DNA of 64,000 bases, from contig CM043953.1 in assembly GCA_014529385.2 (NCBI GenBank), positions 84,262,342 to 84,326,341 of the forward strand. The letters are read 5' to 3'. Below, one piece after another: positions 34,461 through 46,279 of this stretch (within the stretch, counting starts at the first letter, position 1; each line of letters begins with the position of its first letter). A program made the translations under genes and the position numbers. The notes below the pieces were generated by a model. That model ran no database searches, had not been told where the DNA came from, and saw nothing but the letters and a program-made list of their open reading frames with translations. This stretch comes from Adiantum capillus-veneris (Eukaryota; Streptophyta; Polypodiopsida; Polypodiales; Pteridaceae).

Positions 34461-34570
34461 CTCTCATCTTCTCCCTCTCTTTCTCTCTCCTACACCCCCA
34501 CCCCCCCCCCCCCCCCCCCCCCCCTTTCCCCCCCTCAAAACTATGGAAGCATCTCTTGTGATACCCCTTA
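33992..34570. repeat. Simple repeats and a diverged duplication
   Basis: A block at 34095-34215 recurs in diverged form at 34325-34425; both have ATAGAGAG, AATCCTTAGATAAA and TATGTCCTT. Between and after them are a CA run (34263-34301), CT runs (34418-34490) and poly-C (34500-34525). They precede the LINE and could be its 5' region, but that is a guess. Confidence 0.65.
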
Positions 34571-36292
34571 ATGAAATCCTTTTCCAAGATTGAACACACC
34601 CCTTTGATGCTAGAGATGAAGATGATCTCACCAAAAAGCCTATCGAATCACATGCTCTTACACATTCCACTCAAGAAATCTAAAGGGGAGGGGCAAACCC
34701 CGAAACCTGAGAAACTTCTCGTAACAGGGATACATCTGTTCAAAGACCGTCTTTTGAGAAGCCTCACCAAGAAATCATTGGGGAATCTCAAGAAAGATGT
34801 GGATTTCAATAAACTTGATGCTTGGGATCTATTTTCCCAAAGCATTCAAAAAGCAATCAAAAGCTTAGGCACTCAAATTAAAGAAAGCAATGAGGCACAC
34901 CTCAAGAATCTCACAATCGAGGTGGCTTGACTAGCCTCAAGCAAGGCTGTTGGGCTAGCTATCAACGATGAGCGAATGTTGTGCCTCCTACCTAGTGAAT
35001 AGCTTGAGGGAAATCCAAGAAAGAGAGATTTCTCTCTAGGGAGACCTTCCTACAACCAAAAAGCTATAATTAAGCACATTGTTCAGGGCTTTAAAAGTAA
35101 AAAAGACTCAAGGCCGTGTCCACTCTCTCTCTCTCTGATGAGACTCTCTCTATGATGAGAATGGGAATGTAGTTCCGAACCAAGATGAGATGGCTAGTCT
35201 AATGTTTAACTATCTAAGCTAGATTATTGGGCAACGAGAGACCTGGTCTCACGAGTTGAATGAAGCTAGAGTGACTTTGCTTGAGAGTGTTGAGAAGAAG
35301 GTTCCCCAATTGGAAGCCAACCGCTTGGAACTGACATTGTCCGAAGAAAAATGTTCAATAGAATTGAATGCTCTTGGGAAGGAAAATTCCCCTGGTTGGG
35401 ATGGGCTAATGGTTGAATTCCTCACAGAATTTTGGGATGATCTCAACGTACCAGTTGCGCAATTGGCTAACCAACCCATTACCAATGGGTCATTGGATTC
35501 AAGTGTGATGAAAGGGCTTATCAAACCCATCCCTGAATAGGTTTTTTTCTCTCAACTAAAGCATTGGCACCCTATTACTATGATGTCAATAGCTTACAAA
35601 ATTATTGCCAAGGAAGTCGCCCTTAGACTATCTCCTCTACTCAATAGGATCATCTCTCCCCATCAACATGGGTTAATTAAAGGAAGATCCATCTATGAAA
35701 AAACCTTGGAAGCAACAATGGTAGGCATCGAATATGCAGTCTTCACCAAGCAAGAGTGCATACTACTATAGCTTTACCTTGAGAAGGCTTATGACAGAAT
35801 AACATGGTAATATATAGAATTGTCAGGGGAGCTTTGGGCTTTGAGCCTTGCCTATGTTGGCTCATTCTCACATTGGATGTTGGTATCCACTCAGAGCTCC
35901 TGTTTAATGATAGAATTGTGGGATCCCATTGCTCGCAACCAGTGCTGCACCAGAGGAGATACAAGGCTTGACTTTCTTGGGTGATGACCAGCTCGTGGGA
36001 AAACTGTTTGTAGATGACTCACTCCTCTTCTTGAAGATATTTTTTGTGAGGAGATATTGGGAGATTGTTCAAACATTTACCATGGCCTCAGGTTCTAAGT
36101 GTAGTATAGAGAAGCTGAGTCTGATCTCTCTATTAAAAAAGGACTCAATTGACCCTTCTGACTGGACAGGGGATAATGTATCAAAAGTCAATATCTTCAA
36201 GCACCTAGGAGTCCCCTTGTGGGTGGAGGTAACTCACAAAAAAAGGTTTCAGTGGGTTCTTGAAAAAGTCAGAACAAAAATGAGAAGGTGGG
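34571..36292 (+). pseudogene. LINE (non-LTR) reverse transcriptase fragment
   Basis: Recognisable RT pieces in order: ENGNVVPNQDEMASLMFNYL near 35160, KENSPGWDGLMVEF (35380-35420), PITMMSIAYKIIAKEVALRL (about 35570-35630), HQHGLIKGRSIYEKTLEA (about 35660-35715), LYLEKAYDRITW (about 35770-35805), and GKLFVDDSLLFLK (36000-36035), which holds the F-x-D-D active site. GVPLWV follows at about 36210. This is the RT order of plant L1-type LINEs. The endonuclease is missing and at least four stops or frameshifts are present. The frame at 34571-34930 lies upstream and is not recognised. The 3' end is cut by an LTR piece at 36293. Confidence 0.8.
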
Positions 36293-36400
36293 TGTAATGG
36301 AAACGGCCTATGAACTTTGAGAATAGCAATGAGAATTTTTGTGATATTATTTTAAGAACATAGAGGGTGAACTCAATAGATGGTAGATGTCATTAAATAT
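36293..36400 (-). repeat. LTR scrap of the G2/G3 family
   Basis: TGTAATGGAAACGGCCTATG onward matches the end of the G2 LTR at 32503 in the same orientation. It begins exactly at the LTR terminal TG and fades after about 100 bp. It abuts the LINE with no spacer. Confidence 0.75.
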
Positions 36401-36440
36401 CTAATATCTAAACAACCCAAATGATTTTCTCATATTAAAC
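36401..36440. other. Short AT-rich spacer
   Basis: No feature seen between the LTR scrap and the start of the G3 5' LTR. Confidence 0.4.
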
Positions 36441-37705
36441 TGACCATTTAATATGGGATAATAAACGGGAACAAGGGTTAGAATATAGACATGTGCTTAC
36501 GGATCTATCTCAACACGGGGCCAATGGTAAAGGGGCCCAAATGAGAGATGGTCTATCAAAGAGCAAGGTTAAATATTGAACCTTAAAAGACCTTAGGGTT
36601 AGCTTCATTAAAGACCTCCAATGGTTAGTGTTAAAAGTCCTTTTGACCTTAAGCAAGCTAGGGTTGTGCTTGAGGTGGGAACCTTAAGCATGCTAGGGCT
36701 GTGCTTGAGGTGGGAACCTGACCTAAACTTAGGCAAGCTAGGGATCTTCTTGAGGTGGGAACCTTAAGCAAGCTAGGGCTGTGCTTGAGGTGGGAACCCA
36801 AACTAAACTTAGGCAAGCTAGGGATGTGCTTGAGGTGGGAACCCGAACTAAACTTTGGCAAGCTTGGGCTGTGCTTGAGGTGGGAACTCCATCTAAGGTG
36901 GTTTTCATGCTTGATGACTAAGGTACTTGAGGTACTTGTCACATTTAATGAGGAATTTTCTTGAGAAGCTTCCTATGCATGGGGGATAAGACGCTTGAGT
37001 CAAAAAGAGAACCTACTCACTTAATGAGGAATTTTCTTGAGAAACTTCCTATGCATAAAAATCTCAAAGTTAGGGGAATTCTAAACGAGCACATGGGACA
37101 CATGTCAGACTTCACTAAGCTTAACCACATGGTGTGCTTGAATGCTATTGGTTGGGCTAAAGAGGGGTCCAATGAGCTTCTACTTCCATCTAATAAATAT
37201 CTAGATATTTTCAAGCTCTCTCTCTCTAAGGGGTAAGGAGGACACTTGTCAAAATACTACCCATGTACTTGACTGCATGCTACATCTGATTGGCCAGGGG
37301 AGAGGGGTCCAATGAGCCTACAACATGTGGAAAAGTCTCCACTCGCCCAAAGCAAGGAGGGGGGGGGGGTGCTAGGGGGATATACACCATCACACACAGT
37401 CATTTGAGACACCATTCTCTCTTGGTGATAGTTGAGGAACACCACCTCCTTCTCCAAGCTTGTGAGAGTGAAAGCCTACACCAACACTCTTGGCTATGGA
37501 ATGCAAATCTAACCAAGATCCATGCTTCAATGCTTAAGCTTGCCATCTTCTCCATCTCCATTACTATGCTATTATGTATGCTAGCAAGAAGAGTAATGAT
37601 AAGTGAGGAACTACTTCTTTCTCCTATGGAATGTTTCTTCTTCCTCTTCCCTATCCTTATTTACCGCTAGCTCTTTCCACCTTCGAAGGTGTTTGAGGCC
37701 TTGGG
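36441..37705 (+). repeat. 5' LTR of G3, first part
   Basis: Matches 51712 onwards: GATAATA, ACGGGAACAAGGGTTAGAAT, and so on. The first bases (TGACCATTTAATATGGG) differ from the 3' LTR start (TGTCATGGG). It includes a minisatellite (36650-36900). The last five bases TTGGG are the target duplication of L. Confidence 0.85.
36650..36900 (+). repeat. LTR minisatellite (AAGCAAGCTAGGG units)
   Basis: About six units of 35-60 bp built on AAGCAAGCTAGGGATGTGCT followed by TGAGGTGGGAACC. The 3' LTR has the matching array at 51905-52120, with a different unit order. Repeats in U3 often vary between LTRs of one element. Confidence 0.85.
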
Positions 37706-37876
37706 TGTAAGAACTAGGGAACTAGGCCTTGAGATCCTCATCCCAACCTCCCTTTATATAGGCGGGCTCCTAGCCCCTTGCCCTAGACGGATCCCCTATC
37801 CACACTGCCTAGCCCGACCCTTTGCCGTAGTCCATGACTATCCTCGTTCTTAGGGTACAAGACCCTTGTTCCGACA
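37706..37876 (-). repeat. 3' LTR of L
   Basis: 171 bp, about 93-95% identical by eye to 46280-46450. It contains TTTATATAGGCGGG near 37752. It is much shorter than the 1.6-kb LTRs around it. Confidence 0.9.
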
Positions 37877-37900
37877 TTACTCCCCTTTCTTTTTTGTTAT
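37877..37900 (-). other. Polypurine tract of L
   Basis: On the minus strand ACAAAAAAGAAAGGGGAGTA lies just before the 3' LTR. This is a typical plus-strand primer position. Confidence 0.75.
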
Positions 37901-40900
37901 CCTATACGCGAGCCCACTGATACGTGATGCAATGAGGAGGTTCAAATGAAACCAAGAGCAACCTCTTGATTTTCAACATTTTTATCCTTTGCAAGCACAT
38001 GGGTCTAAATGGTAACTCCATCTATAACTCACTTGAGTATTGTAAAGGAGAAACCATAACGAAGAGTTTCCCAAAGGCATAACCAGTGTTCAGATCTTCT
38101 TAAGGTACTGGAATAATTCAAGGAAACCTTGGTGCAACTGTCCCTGAAGTTGAGAGCCAGATTTCCAACTCGCGTGAGTATGTTAAAAAGCTTCATAGCT
38201 ACGAAGAAGTATAGTAGGGTGTGTCCTTATGGCATACTTTTGAACATATTGGAACACATAGAACTACAGGATCATCCCTAATGAAGGTTACTTGCCAACA
38301 TACTTTGTCAACACACCTGGTAAGTCCTTGACGTATGAAAGTATTGACACAATCTCCAACCCCACCACAAGAGGTGTTCAAAGTCAAAAATTGTACTTAA
38401 GAAATTCTAGAATAGGGAGAAAATCATCTATTCAAAAATGCATTGTGTTAACGTATGCTCTTAGTAGATCCTTTAGCACAAGATTACTCTTTGTAATCTG
38501 CCTATCCCCTTGGATGCTGACAGTACTGAGGTGTGTTTTCCTCACGGTTTACAGACAGTCGTCGAAGATGACTGGTAAACGGGGAATCATAGTAGTGTAT
38601 AACCATCGCGATTAACTTGAAAAAATCTACAAACGCCCAAACCGAGCCATGATCTCTATTGGTGATTAGTAGACCGAAAAGTTATCTCTTAGAGATTGTG
38701 CACATAGAGTGCAAAATGCTTCGTAAGGAACAACCTGAGGAATATGCATGCCATTCCAAATCAGCCTTTGCTAAACACTAGGGCCCATAACACCTAGTGT
38801 GCATGCATTTAGCAAAAACTAACCCGAACCTGTATATCCATAATGGTCCTTGCCAATACTGATGAAAAATGTGATGCGCCTAGCACACATTAAAAGGAAT
38901 GTAAATAGTTCTGAAAAGAAACTAAATACTGTTAGTTGTAATCTTTTGCAAGCCTTGCTGAAACGTCTGAATCAAAATAGAAGGTGAAACATTGATCACT
39001 TCTAGGTACAGACAATGAAAAATTTTCATTAACAACTTATAGCCTTGCTATATGTATAAACAACCATCTGTAATTTTGTTTAGCAGTACTTGTACCTTAA
39101 CAAGTCAGTCTGAGTATCCGACAATTTCTGGCCACGAAATTGCTCCTGATACGTCGTGATACAAAGATGTGACCAGCACCTAGGGACTTTGTCGTGACAC
39201 ATAATTGAAATAATGGCACCAGTGTCAGTCCAGAGACTCATATTATCCACATGTGGAATATGTCTCATGTAAGGATGTGTAAAAAGGAACATCCTTCAAG
39301 TACAAGATGTTCTTGTGTGTGGAGGTAACTACAAACACTCTACGACGGGAGTGAGAGGGACCCTCATTAGTCTTGCTGCACTGGCTAAACCGAGCTCCTT
39401 GAGTTCCTAGACCATGGGTGTATCCCATGTGACAACATGTGGCAAATTGAACCTTACAAGTAGGTTCGTAACATCATAAGACAGAAAGATAGATTGGACA
39501 CTTGGCCCAAAATACTTTGTGCCGACATGCCCTTGGCATGGCTCTGTAACATTCAAGCGTACTTAGACGTCTTGAAAAAACCAAGCAAAGCATACTAAAC
39601 ATGGAATTGACACCAAATCAGTACACTTACCTGTATGCAAATGAAATAACATAATGTACATTTACCTGTATGCAAATGGAATAACACAATGTACACTTAC
39701 TTATATGCAAATGGAGAGGAGCACGTCCCCTACTTGAAAAACAAATAGTATTGCACTGGGAATGCTGGTTGTTTTCGTTGCAACCCCAGCCCTTGGATGA
39801 GAATCTACGTAGTAAAACCCCTTGATAAGACTCTTTGTAGAAACTGCTCAACGAGCAGATAATGGTAACCAACATAGTTAACCATGTACAGGTTGAGTGG
39901 AAGCATCTTGAAAAGTGTGTTCATCTGTCACCGCGGTAGATTGTGGAATTCTTTCCTTGAAAGTAGAACTAGGAGAGATCAACTGTGATCCTTAATGCAG
40001 ACCAAACTGTGATCATTAATTCCTATGGGTGATGTAGCAATCACTCGCCGGGTCTTACCCCAAAACTGTATGTCCATAGACACTCCGTAGTGCTATAGAG
40101 AGAGCAGGAGACCCACACGAGTGAACTATCGATCCCTTACAACCATGTTGTCACAACTGATTGCTGCTTCTATACTCCGTAGTAGAGATCATCTGGTGTG
40201 AGTTTAAGATGATAAAAAACGCAGTTGAGTGTTGCACTGAAAGCATGTAGTGCAAAAATGACACCCTAAACATCCGTAATGACATTCGTAATGACACTTG
40301 CTTGTCAATTAATGGCAATGTGCATTCCACTGGTTAGAGCTGTTCGATCTTGAGAACAATCGTCCAAGGAATACCAACAAGTGGATCTTATCCTAGGTTT
40401 AGCAATGGCTCTTAGCTAGTGTGCGTGGTTCCTAACCATCATGGAAATTAGTCTTCAATCGTCGAGCAACCATCTGACTGTATGATGCTCGCATCGCGAG
40501 AGGGAACACAAGTCAGATCTTGACTGTCTACCGTGTATGGGTTGTGAATCCAGTAGAAGTTTTAGGTTCTTTTTAGTGGTGTGTGCCTTGATAGCAACTG
40601 AAAATTATGGGAAACAATGCCCAACTAATATTTTCCTTGACAGAGTGATTGTGTGATAGCGTACTCGATACCACCTGGGTAGCATGCCTTGCATACAGAA
40701 ACAGAAGCCCGTGGCTACCGTGACATCTGTAAATGACAACACCATAAGTGCCTTGCACTGGCTAGACTGGTAGGGATTTGATGAGATGAGATCCTAATTA
40801 ATGTAGGTGACACAAACTTGGTTGCCAACTGCTCTTGTCGCCGGGTTAATCAGAGTACGAATTAGAAGCCTTGTTCCATGTGAAATGGGCCAAGCATTTG

Positions 40901-41214
40901 GCTGTTCACAACAAACAATAATGTCCAAAGTAAATGCGAAACGTAGCATTGTAGGACACGTGTATCATATACAACCTAATTCAGTGATCTTGCATGCATC
41001 TCATAATGTTTTCGGCAGATCGTATAAGCCGGGATAATGTGACTGGTCGTACCAAAAATGACTATGGCAGAAAAGCAATTGGGGCGTAACAGTACCCAAT
41101 TCAAAAAACTTACAATACACTGAAAATCCATATTCAAGTATGAGAAACTGGCTGAGCATAACATGTTCAAAAGCCATATAACTACTGTGCCGTGCACCAA
41201 AACTAGAGTTTATG
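37901..41214. other. Interior of L, left part, no clear gene
   Basis: Minus-strand frames such as 39080-39292 (SLWTDTGAIISIMCHDKV) and 39243-39428 overlap in two registers, as if one coding region has a frameshift. DTGA could be chance or a protease relic. CATAATGTACATTTACCTGT-like phrases repeat three times near 39600-39710. Nothing here supports RT or integrase. Confidence 0.4.
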
Positions 41215-41979
41215 TCAAATCACGAACTCATGCATCATGCTTAAGTTGTCAGACATGTGGACACTGCTTTTTTGATGCGTTCCTAAGCAAATAAAGCATA
41301 ATTTTTGATGTTTTGCACGTTGAAAGTCGGATGTTGATAGGCCCTTCTTGATCACGTTGGTCGTGCCCCGAGTTGTTCCGACAACCGAATTATGTTGGAC
41401 CTCTTTGGTCATAACTGGTAAATTGGCAACCCCTTGGGTTGCTGGCAAGTGGAGAGATGATTCTCGTAGAATTTTGTAAATTAGTTGTGTAAGATTTTCT
41501 ACTTGTGTAACCAAGATTTGAACCCTGACAGCGAGCTTGCGAAATCGTACATCAAAAGTTTGCCAGTCCTGTCGAGTGACAAACTCCCTGGCATCCGGCA
41601 ATTGACTATCATCCTCTAGAATATCCAACACGCTCTGAGGAGGAGAGGTTGATAAATGAGGAGACACAGATAGATCACCTGGGTTTGCACCGTCCATCCC
41701 TGTTGCCACAATGGTACTCTCCGTGAGAGTATCCGGCCCCATGACATCCACAGGTGTAGCCAATTCCAGGTATTCAAAGTCAAACATGTGTTGATCATCA
41801 ATTTCCGCACACATGGAAAAAAGGTGTTGTGCAAACAAAAGAGAAAACAGTACCTTGGAGTGCAACGAAAACTCGTAGCCGTATCGAACACAGAGGTAGT
41901 TAGCCGTGCTAACCTCGCCAGCGGTCGTAAAGAAGGTGAATTTCAAGTCCCGGTAGAATTGGCGAAGAGGTGAAATCAT
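41215..41979 (-). CDS. Hypothetical protein, 254 residues, possible gag relic
   Basis: The longest clean frame in L. The first 70 residues are mixed and hydrophobic. The middle is acidic and rich in S and T. Around residues 150-175 a heptad-like stretch (FRKLAVRVQILVTQVENLTQ) could form a coiled coil. The end has RAKHQKLCFICLGTHQKS, like a CCHC knuckle (C-x2-C-x3-H) that lacks the final cysteine. That combination is seen in retrotransposon Gag proteins, but no close family is recognised. It has the orientation of L. It lies 4.3 kb from the 5' LTR, far for a gag. Alternatives are a captured host exon or chance. Confidence 0.4.
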   Translation of the reverse strand: MISPLRQFYRDLKFTFFTTAGEVSTANYLCVRYGYEFSLHSKVLFSLLFAQHLFSMCAEIDDQHMFDFEYLELATPVDVMGPDTLTESTIVATGMDGANPGDLSVSPHLSTSPPQSVLDILEDDSQLPDAREFVTRQDWQTFDVRFRKLAVRVQILVTQVENLTQLIYKILRESSLHLPATQGVANLPVMTKEVQHNSVVGTTRGTTNVIKKGLSTSDFQRAKHQKLCFICLGTHQKSSVHMSDNLSMMHEFVI

Positions 41980-42760
41980 CGAGGAACTTCAGCGCTAGCT
42001 CACAGCACGTGCGATAATTAACTGGGTAATTATGTCTTCAACTGAACCAAACGCCGAATTCGAAGTTGGATTGTAAATCCCAAGCAACCGCGAAATCAGC
42101 AATTGATTTGCAACCGAGGATGTACTTGAAAACACGGATCAATGCGTAGTAGTCGATAACTGTATTTGCATCTTATGCAAACGGCAAATTGGTTCGAATT
42201 CGTGGTGTGCGAAACTGCCAAATCTGGTTTGCAGCCAGTTCGGAATGATAAGTTGTTCCTTCTTAACAAGTATTTGCGGTCATTTGCCTTCCACCAGATC
42301 ACGTGAACTTAGGGGAGGCTTGCCGGCACACGAAGGCGCTACCTTGCCTGTGGGAAGGGCCACTAGTAGTGGCCAAGGCCTAAGGCTAATGGCCAAAAGG
42401 CCTCCCAAATGTGAAAATAGCAAATTTTTGATGGGAAAAAAATGCAGGCAGCGAGCTCTGCACAGTGCGAGTATGAGGAGAGGATGGTGTGGCTAGGTGA
42501 GGCCGGCTATGGCCGCAGGCTCTTGGTAACTTCCCTACCTCCCCATGGCGCTCCTTCCAAGCCAAAATCCTCGCGAAATCACCCACCACACGCACAGTAC
42601 CAAAACGGAAAAGGCTGCCTAATTTGGCAAGAAAATTGTCTATTTTTGGAAAAGCCCCCAAAAAGTCACGGTTCTCACCCAAAGAGCTTGCTTTTAGGGA
42701 CCTAAAGAGACCACACTGTCGTGCTGTGGCACGTATATAGTGGGAACGGGCATTAAACGA
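41980..42760 (-). other. Possible leader or promoter upstream of the 254-residue frame
   Basis: On the minus strand CCCACTATATACGTGCC (near 42735) looks like a TATA region. It is followed by a GC-balanced stretch that differs in base make-up from the AT-rich flank at 42760-43020. A 98-residue frame (42386-42682) lies within but has no recognised domain. Confidence 0.3.
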
Positions 42761-43600
42761 TTTATCTTGTGACTTTTTAACGCATAAGTATACTTCATAT
42801 AATACTCATATACATAAATAAAAGTTGTCTACCATACCTTAGTATTACCTTTGAAGTAATATAAATGTACATTACTATTAGAAAGTACTGCAAGAGAAGT
42901 ATCAATAATTGTGTCTCTTTTTGTCTGGGGGAAAAGCATTTGTATATTTCTTTTAATATCTCACCTATACCCTACCATATATAAATTATTTTTTTCTTTT
43001 CACATTTATGTAATAATATAACCCTTCAATAATGCATACCTTCTTGGATACATACAAGAGGGAAGGGCCTACTAGAAGACTTTATGAAAAGGAAGATCCA
43101 AAGCTTCTTGGACCATCCCAATTGGAAAATCCCAACCTAAGGACATGGAGAAAAGGCCAAAACCAAGTCAAGCTCTTTTAGTAGGCCAATTTTTCCTTTT
43201 GACGCATGTCAATCCGAGTTACAGGTCAAAAGTTACAGGGAAACCAGTGAAAAACCCTCTCACAACTACACTGCAAGAAGAGATGGTAAACAGGTGAATC
43301 AAGTGAAAAGAGGTAATCTTGGTCTTTTTCCATAAAATAAGATATTTTGAGGGTAAAAGACATAAGCATGTGAATGTGACACCTCAAAGATGCCTTGAAG
43401 GACAAGACACACAAGTTGGGACCCCTGTTGGAGCCACACAGAAGATGCCTAGGTGGGGCCCACATACATCATGCACCCACATGGAGCCTCAACGACCAAA
43501 AATTCTGAATTTCATGATATTTTGAGTCCTAATATTGCCCATTTTAAGAAATATCCAAAGAACATTTGATTTGGGCTAACTCTTTAGCCTAATCAAGTGA
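42761..43600. other. AT-rich interior of L, no gene seen
   Basis: Short frames only. No repeats were noted apart from A and T runs. Confidence 0.4.
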
Positions 43601-43625
43601 TTATGTAAAACATGGCTCCCTCACC

Positions 43626-44480
43626 TATAAAAAGGGCAACATTCTCTTCATTGAGGCAAGTTATGAGTGAGTGAGAATAGCTCAATTCCATAGTGAAACA
43701 CTCATCTTAGTTCCACATTTTCTCTTGAAGAAAGGATGAAGTCTTGCCTCATCATCTCTCTCCATTAAGGTGGTGGCGATTGCTCCCATGTAAGATATAT
43801 GTTGCTAGTTTTACTTTCATTTGCATATCTAATCCAATACTTGTCTCTAACTCTATCTCTATCTCTCATTATCTATCTTTAATACCACCACCAAACTTAG
43901 ATCTATCTCTAATTCTATATTTACTACTCCTTTGATCTCTCTTGTTGTGTCCTAATTGTTTCATTGGAAGGTAATCAAGCAGCAACCTTGTAAATGTAAT
44001 GGGTACAACCTTCTTGCGGGAAAGAATTATGTGCACAAGGTTAGTAACCATATCTTCATCTTCCACAAGCATCTCTCTCTCTTAAGGTTCTCATTCTCTT
44101 CCACAAACTCTAGAATCTCTTTGCTACAGGTACTTCTCTCCCCGCAGTATCCTTATTGCCTAAGGGCAACAATAGGGCTTGGGAGAGAAACTCTCTTCTT
44201 CTTCTCCTTTCACTTCTTTCACACCTTTATCTTTGAACATACTAGTATATCATTGATGAATAACCATAATCCACATAGAGGTAATTTCTTTCAATTCCAT
44301 TCAGTGCAATCTATTAGGGTCAACATTTGGATTAGTCAAAAGATTCACTTTCAGCAACGCATAGTGTTTCTATTTGGTCATGAAAGGCTCAACGAAGTAC
44401 TTCTCTCACCAGATCCCATCATACTACCTATTATTGACTATGACTTCTCTTTTGATGTGAATGTGGTTATTTTATTATGA
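43626..44480 (+). other. Promoter-like and exon-like block on the plus strand of L
   Basis: TATAAAAAGG (43626) is followed about 160 bp later by CCCATGTAAGATATATG, like a leader exon with a donor. Further small blocks end in GCACAAGGTTAGT (donor-like) and CTACAGGTACTTC or CCCCGCAGTATCC (acceptor-like). A frame of 174 residues (43956-44480) runs across but looks like chance coding. It might be a captured gene 5' end or an older LTR. No homology is recognised. Confidence 0.3.
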
Positions 44481-46266
44481 ATCAAGAGGATTTGTACTCA
44501 CAACTAATCCCAATCGCTAGACAAAAATATACATTATAGTAAGCACAAAGCTACAGTTCCAAAGAGCAATCCGTAGCTTATTTGGACAACAAAGATTAAA
44601 TATCATTAACTCATCCATTAACCCTTTTATCCTACCCATGATACGATATGATCATAATCTCGATGTTTTCATTTTTGTTTTGTTCTGACTATTTTTCATG
44701 AGTTCTCTCCATCACGTGTGTGTTTGTAAGGAAAAGTGAGTGGCTTCTTTGGCTACATTTCTTCTTTAGCTTTAGAAGCTATGTTATCTACATCTTAGCT
44801 CCTTCTCATAACCCTTGATCTTCCTCAAAAATGCTCAAAGCAAGAGGCCTGGTGACTTCCTGGCAAGACCGCCAACTTCTTGACAACGCCTAGAGAGAGA
44901 GTGGAAGAGAGACTCCTAACACGAGAATGGTAATAGGACACTTTTATGTCCTTGGACACTTTTGTGTCCTGTTAAGTGCCAATTTTTCTTGAATTATTTG
45001 AAGAGTATGAAAATGAATTTCTAGGTGCTATATATCCACAAAGTTTCCTTATGAGCTGGAAAAAACTTAGTATTTTTTTTGGAGTATCGATATCACCATT
45101 AACCTTACTCTTGCACAACATTTTTGAACCTGAACTCTGTGAAAAAACGGGTCCTGTTTTTGGTTTTTTTTCAATTTTTGACAACTATACTACTCTAAAC
45201 TTCATGTTTGTGAGGTTTAGATGGCTAGAGGTTAGGCCTTCATAGTTCTCAACATCTTTTGATGCTTGTAGGGAGAGCTAAGTAAGTGTTAAATTGAAAG
45301 TTATGACCAATTTACAAGAATTGCATAATCCTGTTTTTTGGCCAAAATTAGCACTTTTATGATTTTTCTGGTGGGGCTTTCTTGATATCCAAATTCAATT
45401 TTGATTGTGTAAGTGTAATGTATGACATAAAGCTAATCTTCCTTGAGTTTTGGGGGACCTAATATGCTATATAGTATAGTATATGATGATGGTTGAGTTT
45501 TTTGATTACTGAAGAATACGATACATTTTAGAGTAGCAAGTATAACTTTCTCAATATTGCTAGTTTCTTAGGCCAATTGTGTGTATTTTGTAGGTAGTAA
45601 CCATATCTAATCATAGACTACAAACTTGGCTAGATATTGAGTAGTTTTTATGGGTTTCTAGAGGTTATAATGCTAAACCCAGCCTTTTCATGTTTGCTGT
45701 ATTTAGCACTTTATCATTGCCCCCAAGGTTCTAATTGTAAGAGATACATTATCCTTTTCACATGCTTCATGGATCCTTTTGAATCCAAAGGCCCAAAGGG
45801 AACTAAGAAAACATGTATATAGTATCTACATTGAGCGTGACTATAGAAACTTTGATGATAGGTCCACAGAATGGCAAAAATGTAACTTTTTTGTACCTTT
45901 TTGTTTGCCCAAAAAAACATTAGTGAGGTAAAAGCAACTATATGTTTTGGTCACCAACCCATTGAAGTTAACGGGGCATTTTATCTCATGCCCTACAAAA
46001 ATCCCCACTCTTATTTATATGCAATCAACCGTAAGAAATTGCTGTTTTGGGCAAAATGCAATGGTCCATCAACTTTAGAGGCTTGTAGTGACCAAGGGAT
46101 GAGAAAAATTACAAGTTTCTCATTTTTTCCATATGTAGTAGTTATTGAACTATAAGCTCATGAAAGGATTTTTCAAAATGAGTGGATCTACTATAATTTT
46201 GGAATTTTTTCCCAAAACCCTAAAAGGACACTTTTATGTCCTGTTAGGTTACCATTCTAGTGCTAA
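44481..46266. other. AT-rich right interior of L
   Basis: No gene seen. The phrase GGACACTTTTATGTCCT occurs at 44937 and again at 46225, with a related palindromic GGACACTTTTGTGTCC at 44954. These may be leader repeats of L. Confidence 0.45.
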
Positions 46267-46279
46267 GCTCTGATACCAG
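46267..46279 (-). other. Primer binding site of L
   Basis: On the minus strand CTGGTATCAGAGC directly follows the 5' LTR. It is a full match to the usual iMet primer phrase. Confidence 0.85.

Noticed and set aside
34378-34670. Glycine- or proline-rich small proteins
   Set aside because: Translations of the CT and poly-C runs.
41215-41979. Coat protein of an endogenous plant pararetrovirus
   Set aside because: The knuckle is incomplete, no movement protein or RT is nearby, and the block is inside an LTR element with its own primer site.
42245-42705. Three overlapping frames of 83-98 residues
   Set aside because: Open on both strands because the region is GC-balanced; no domain recognised.
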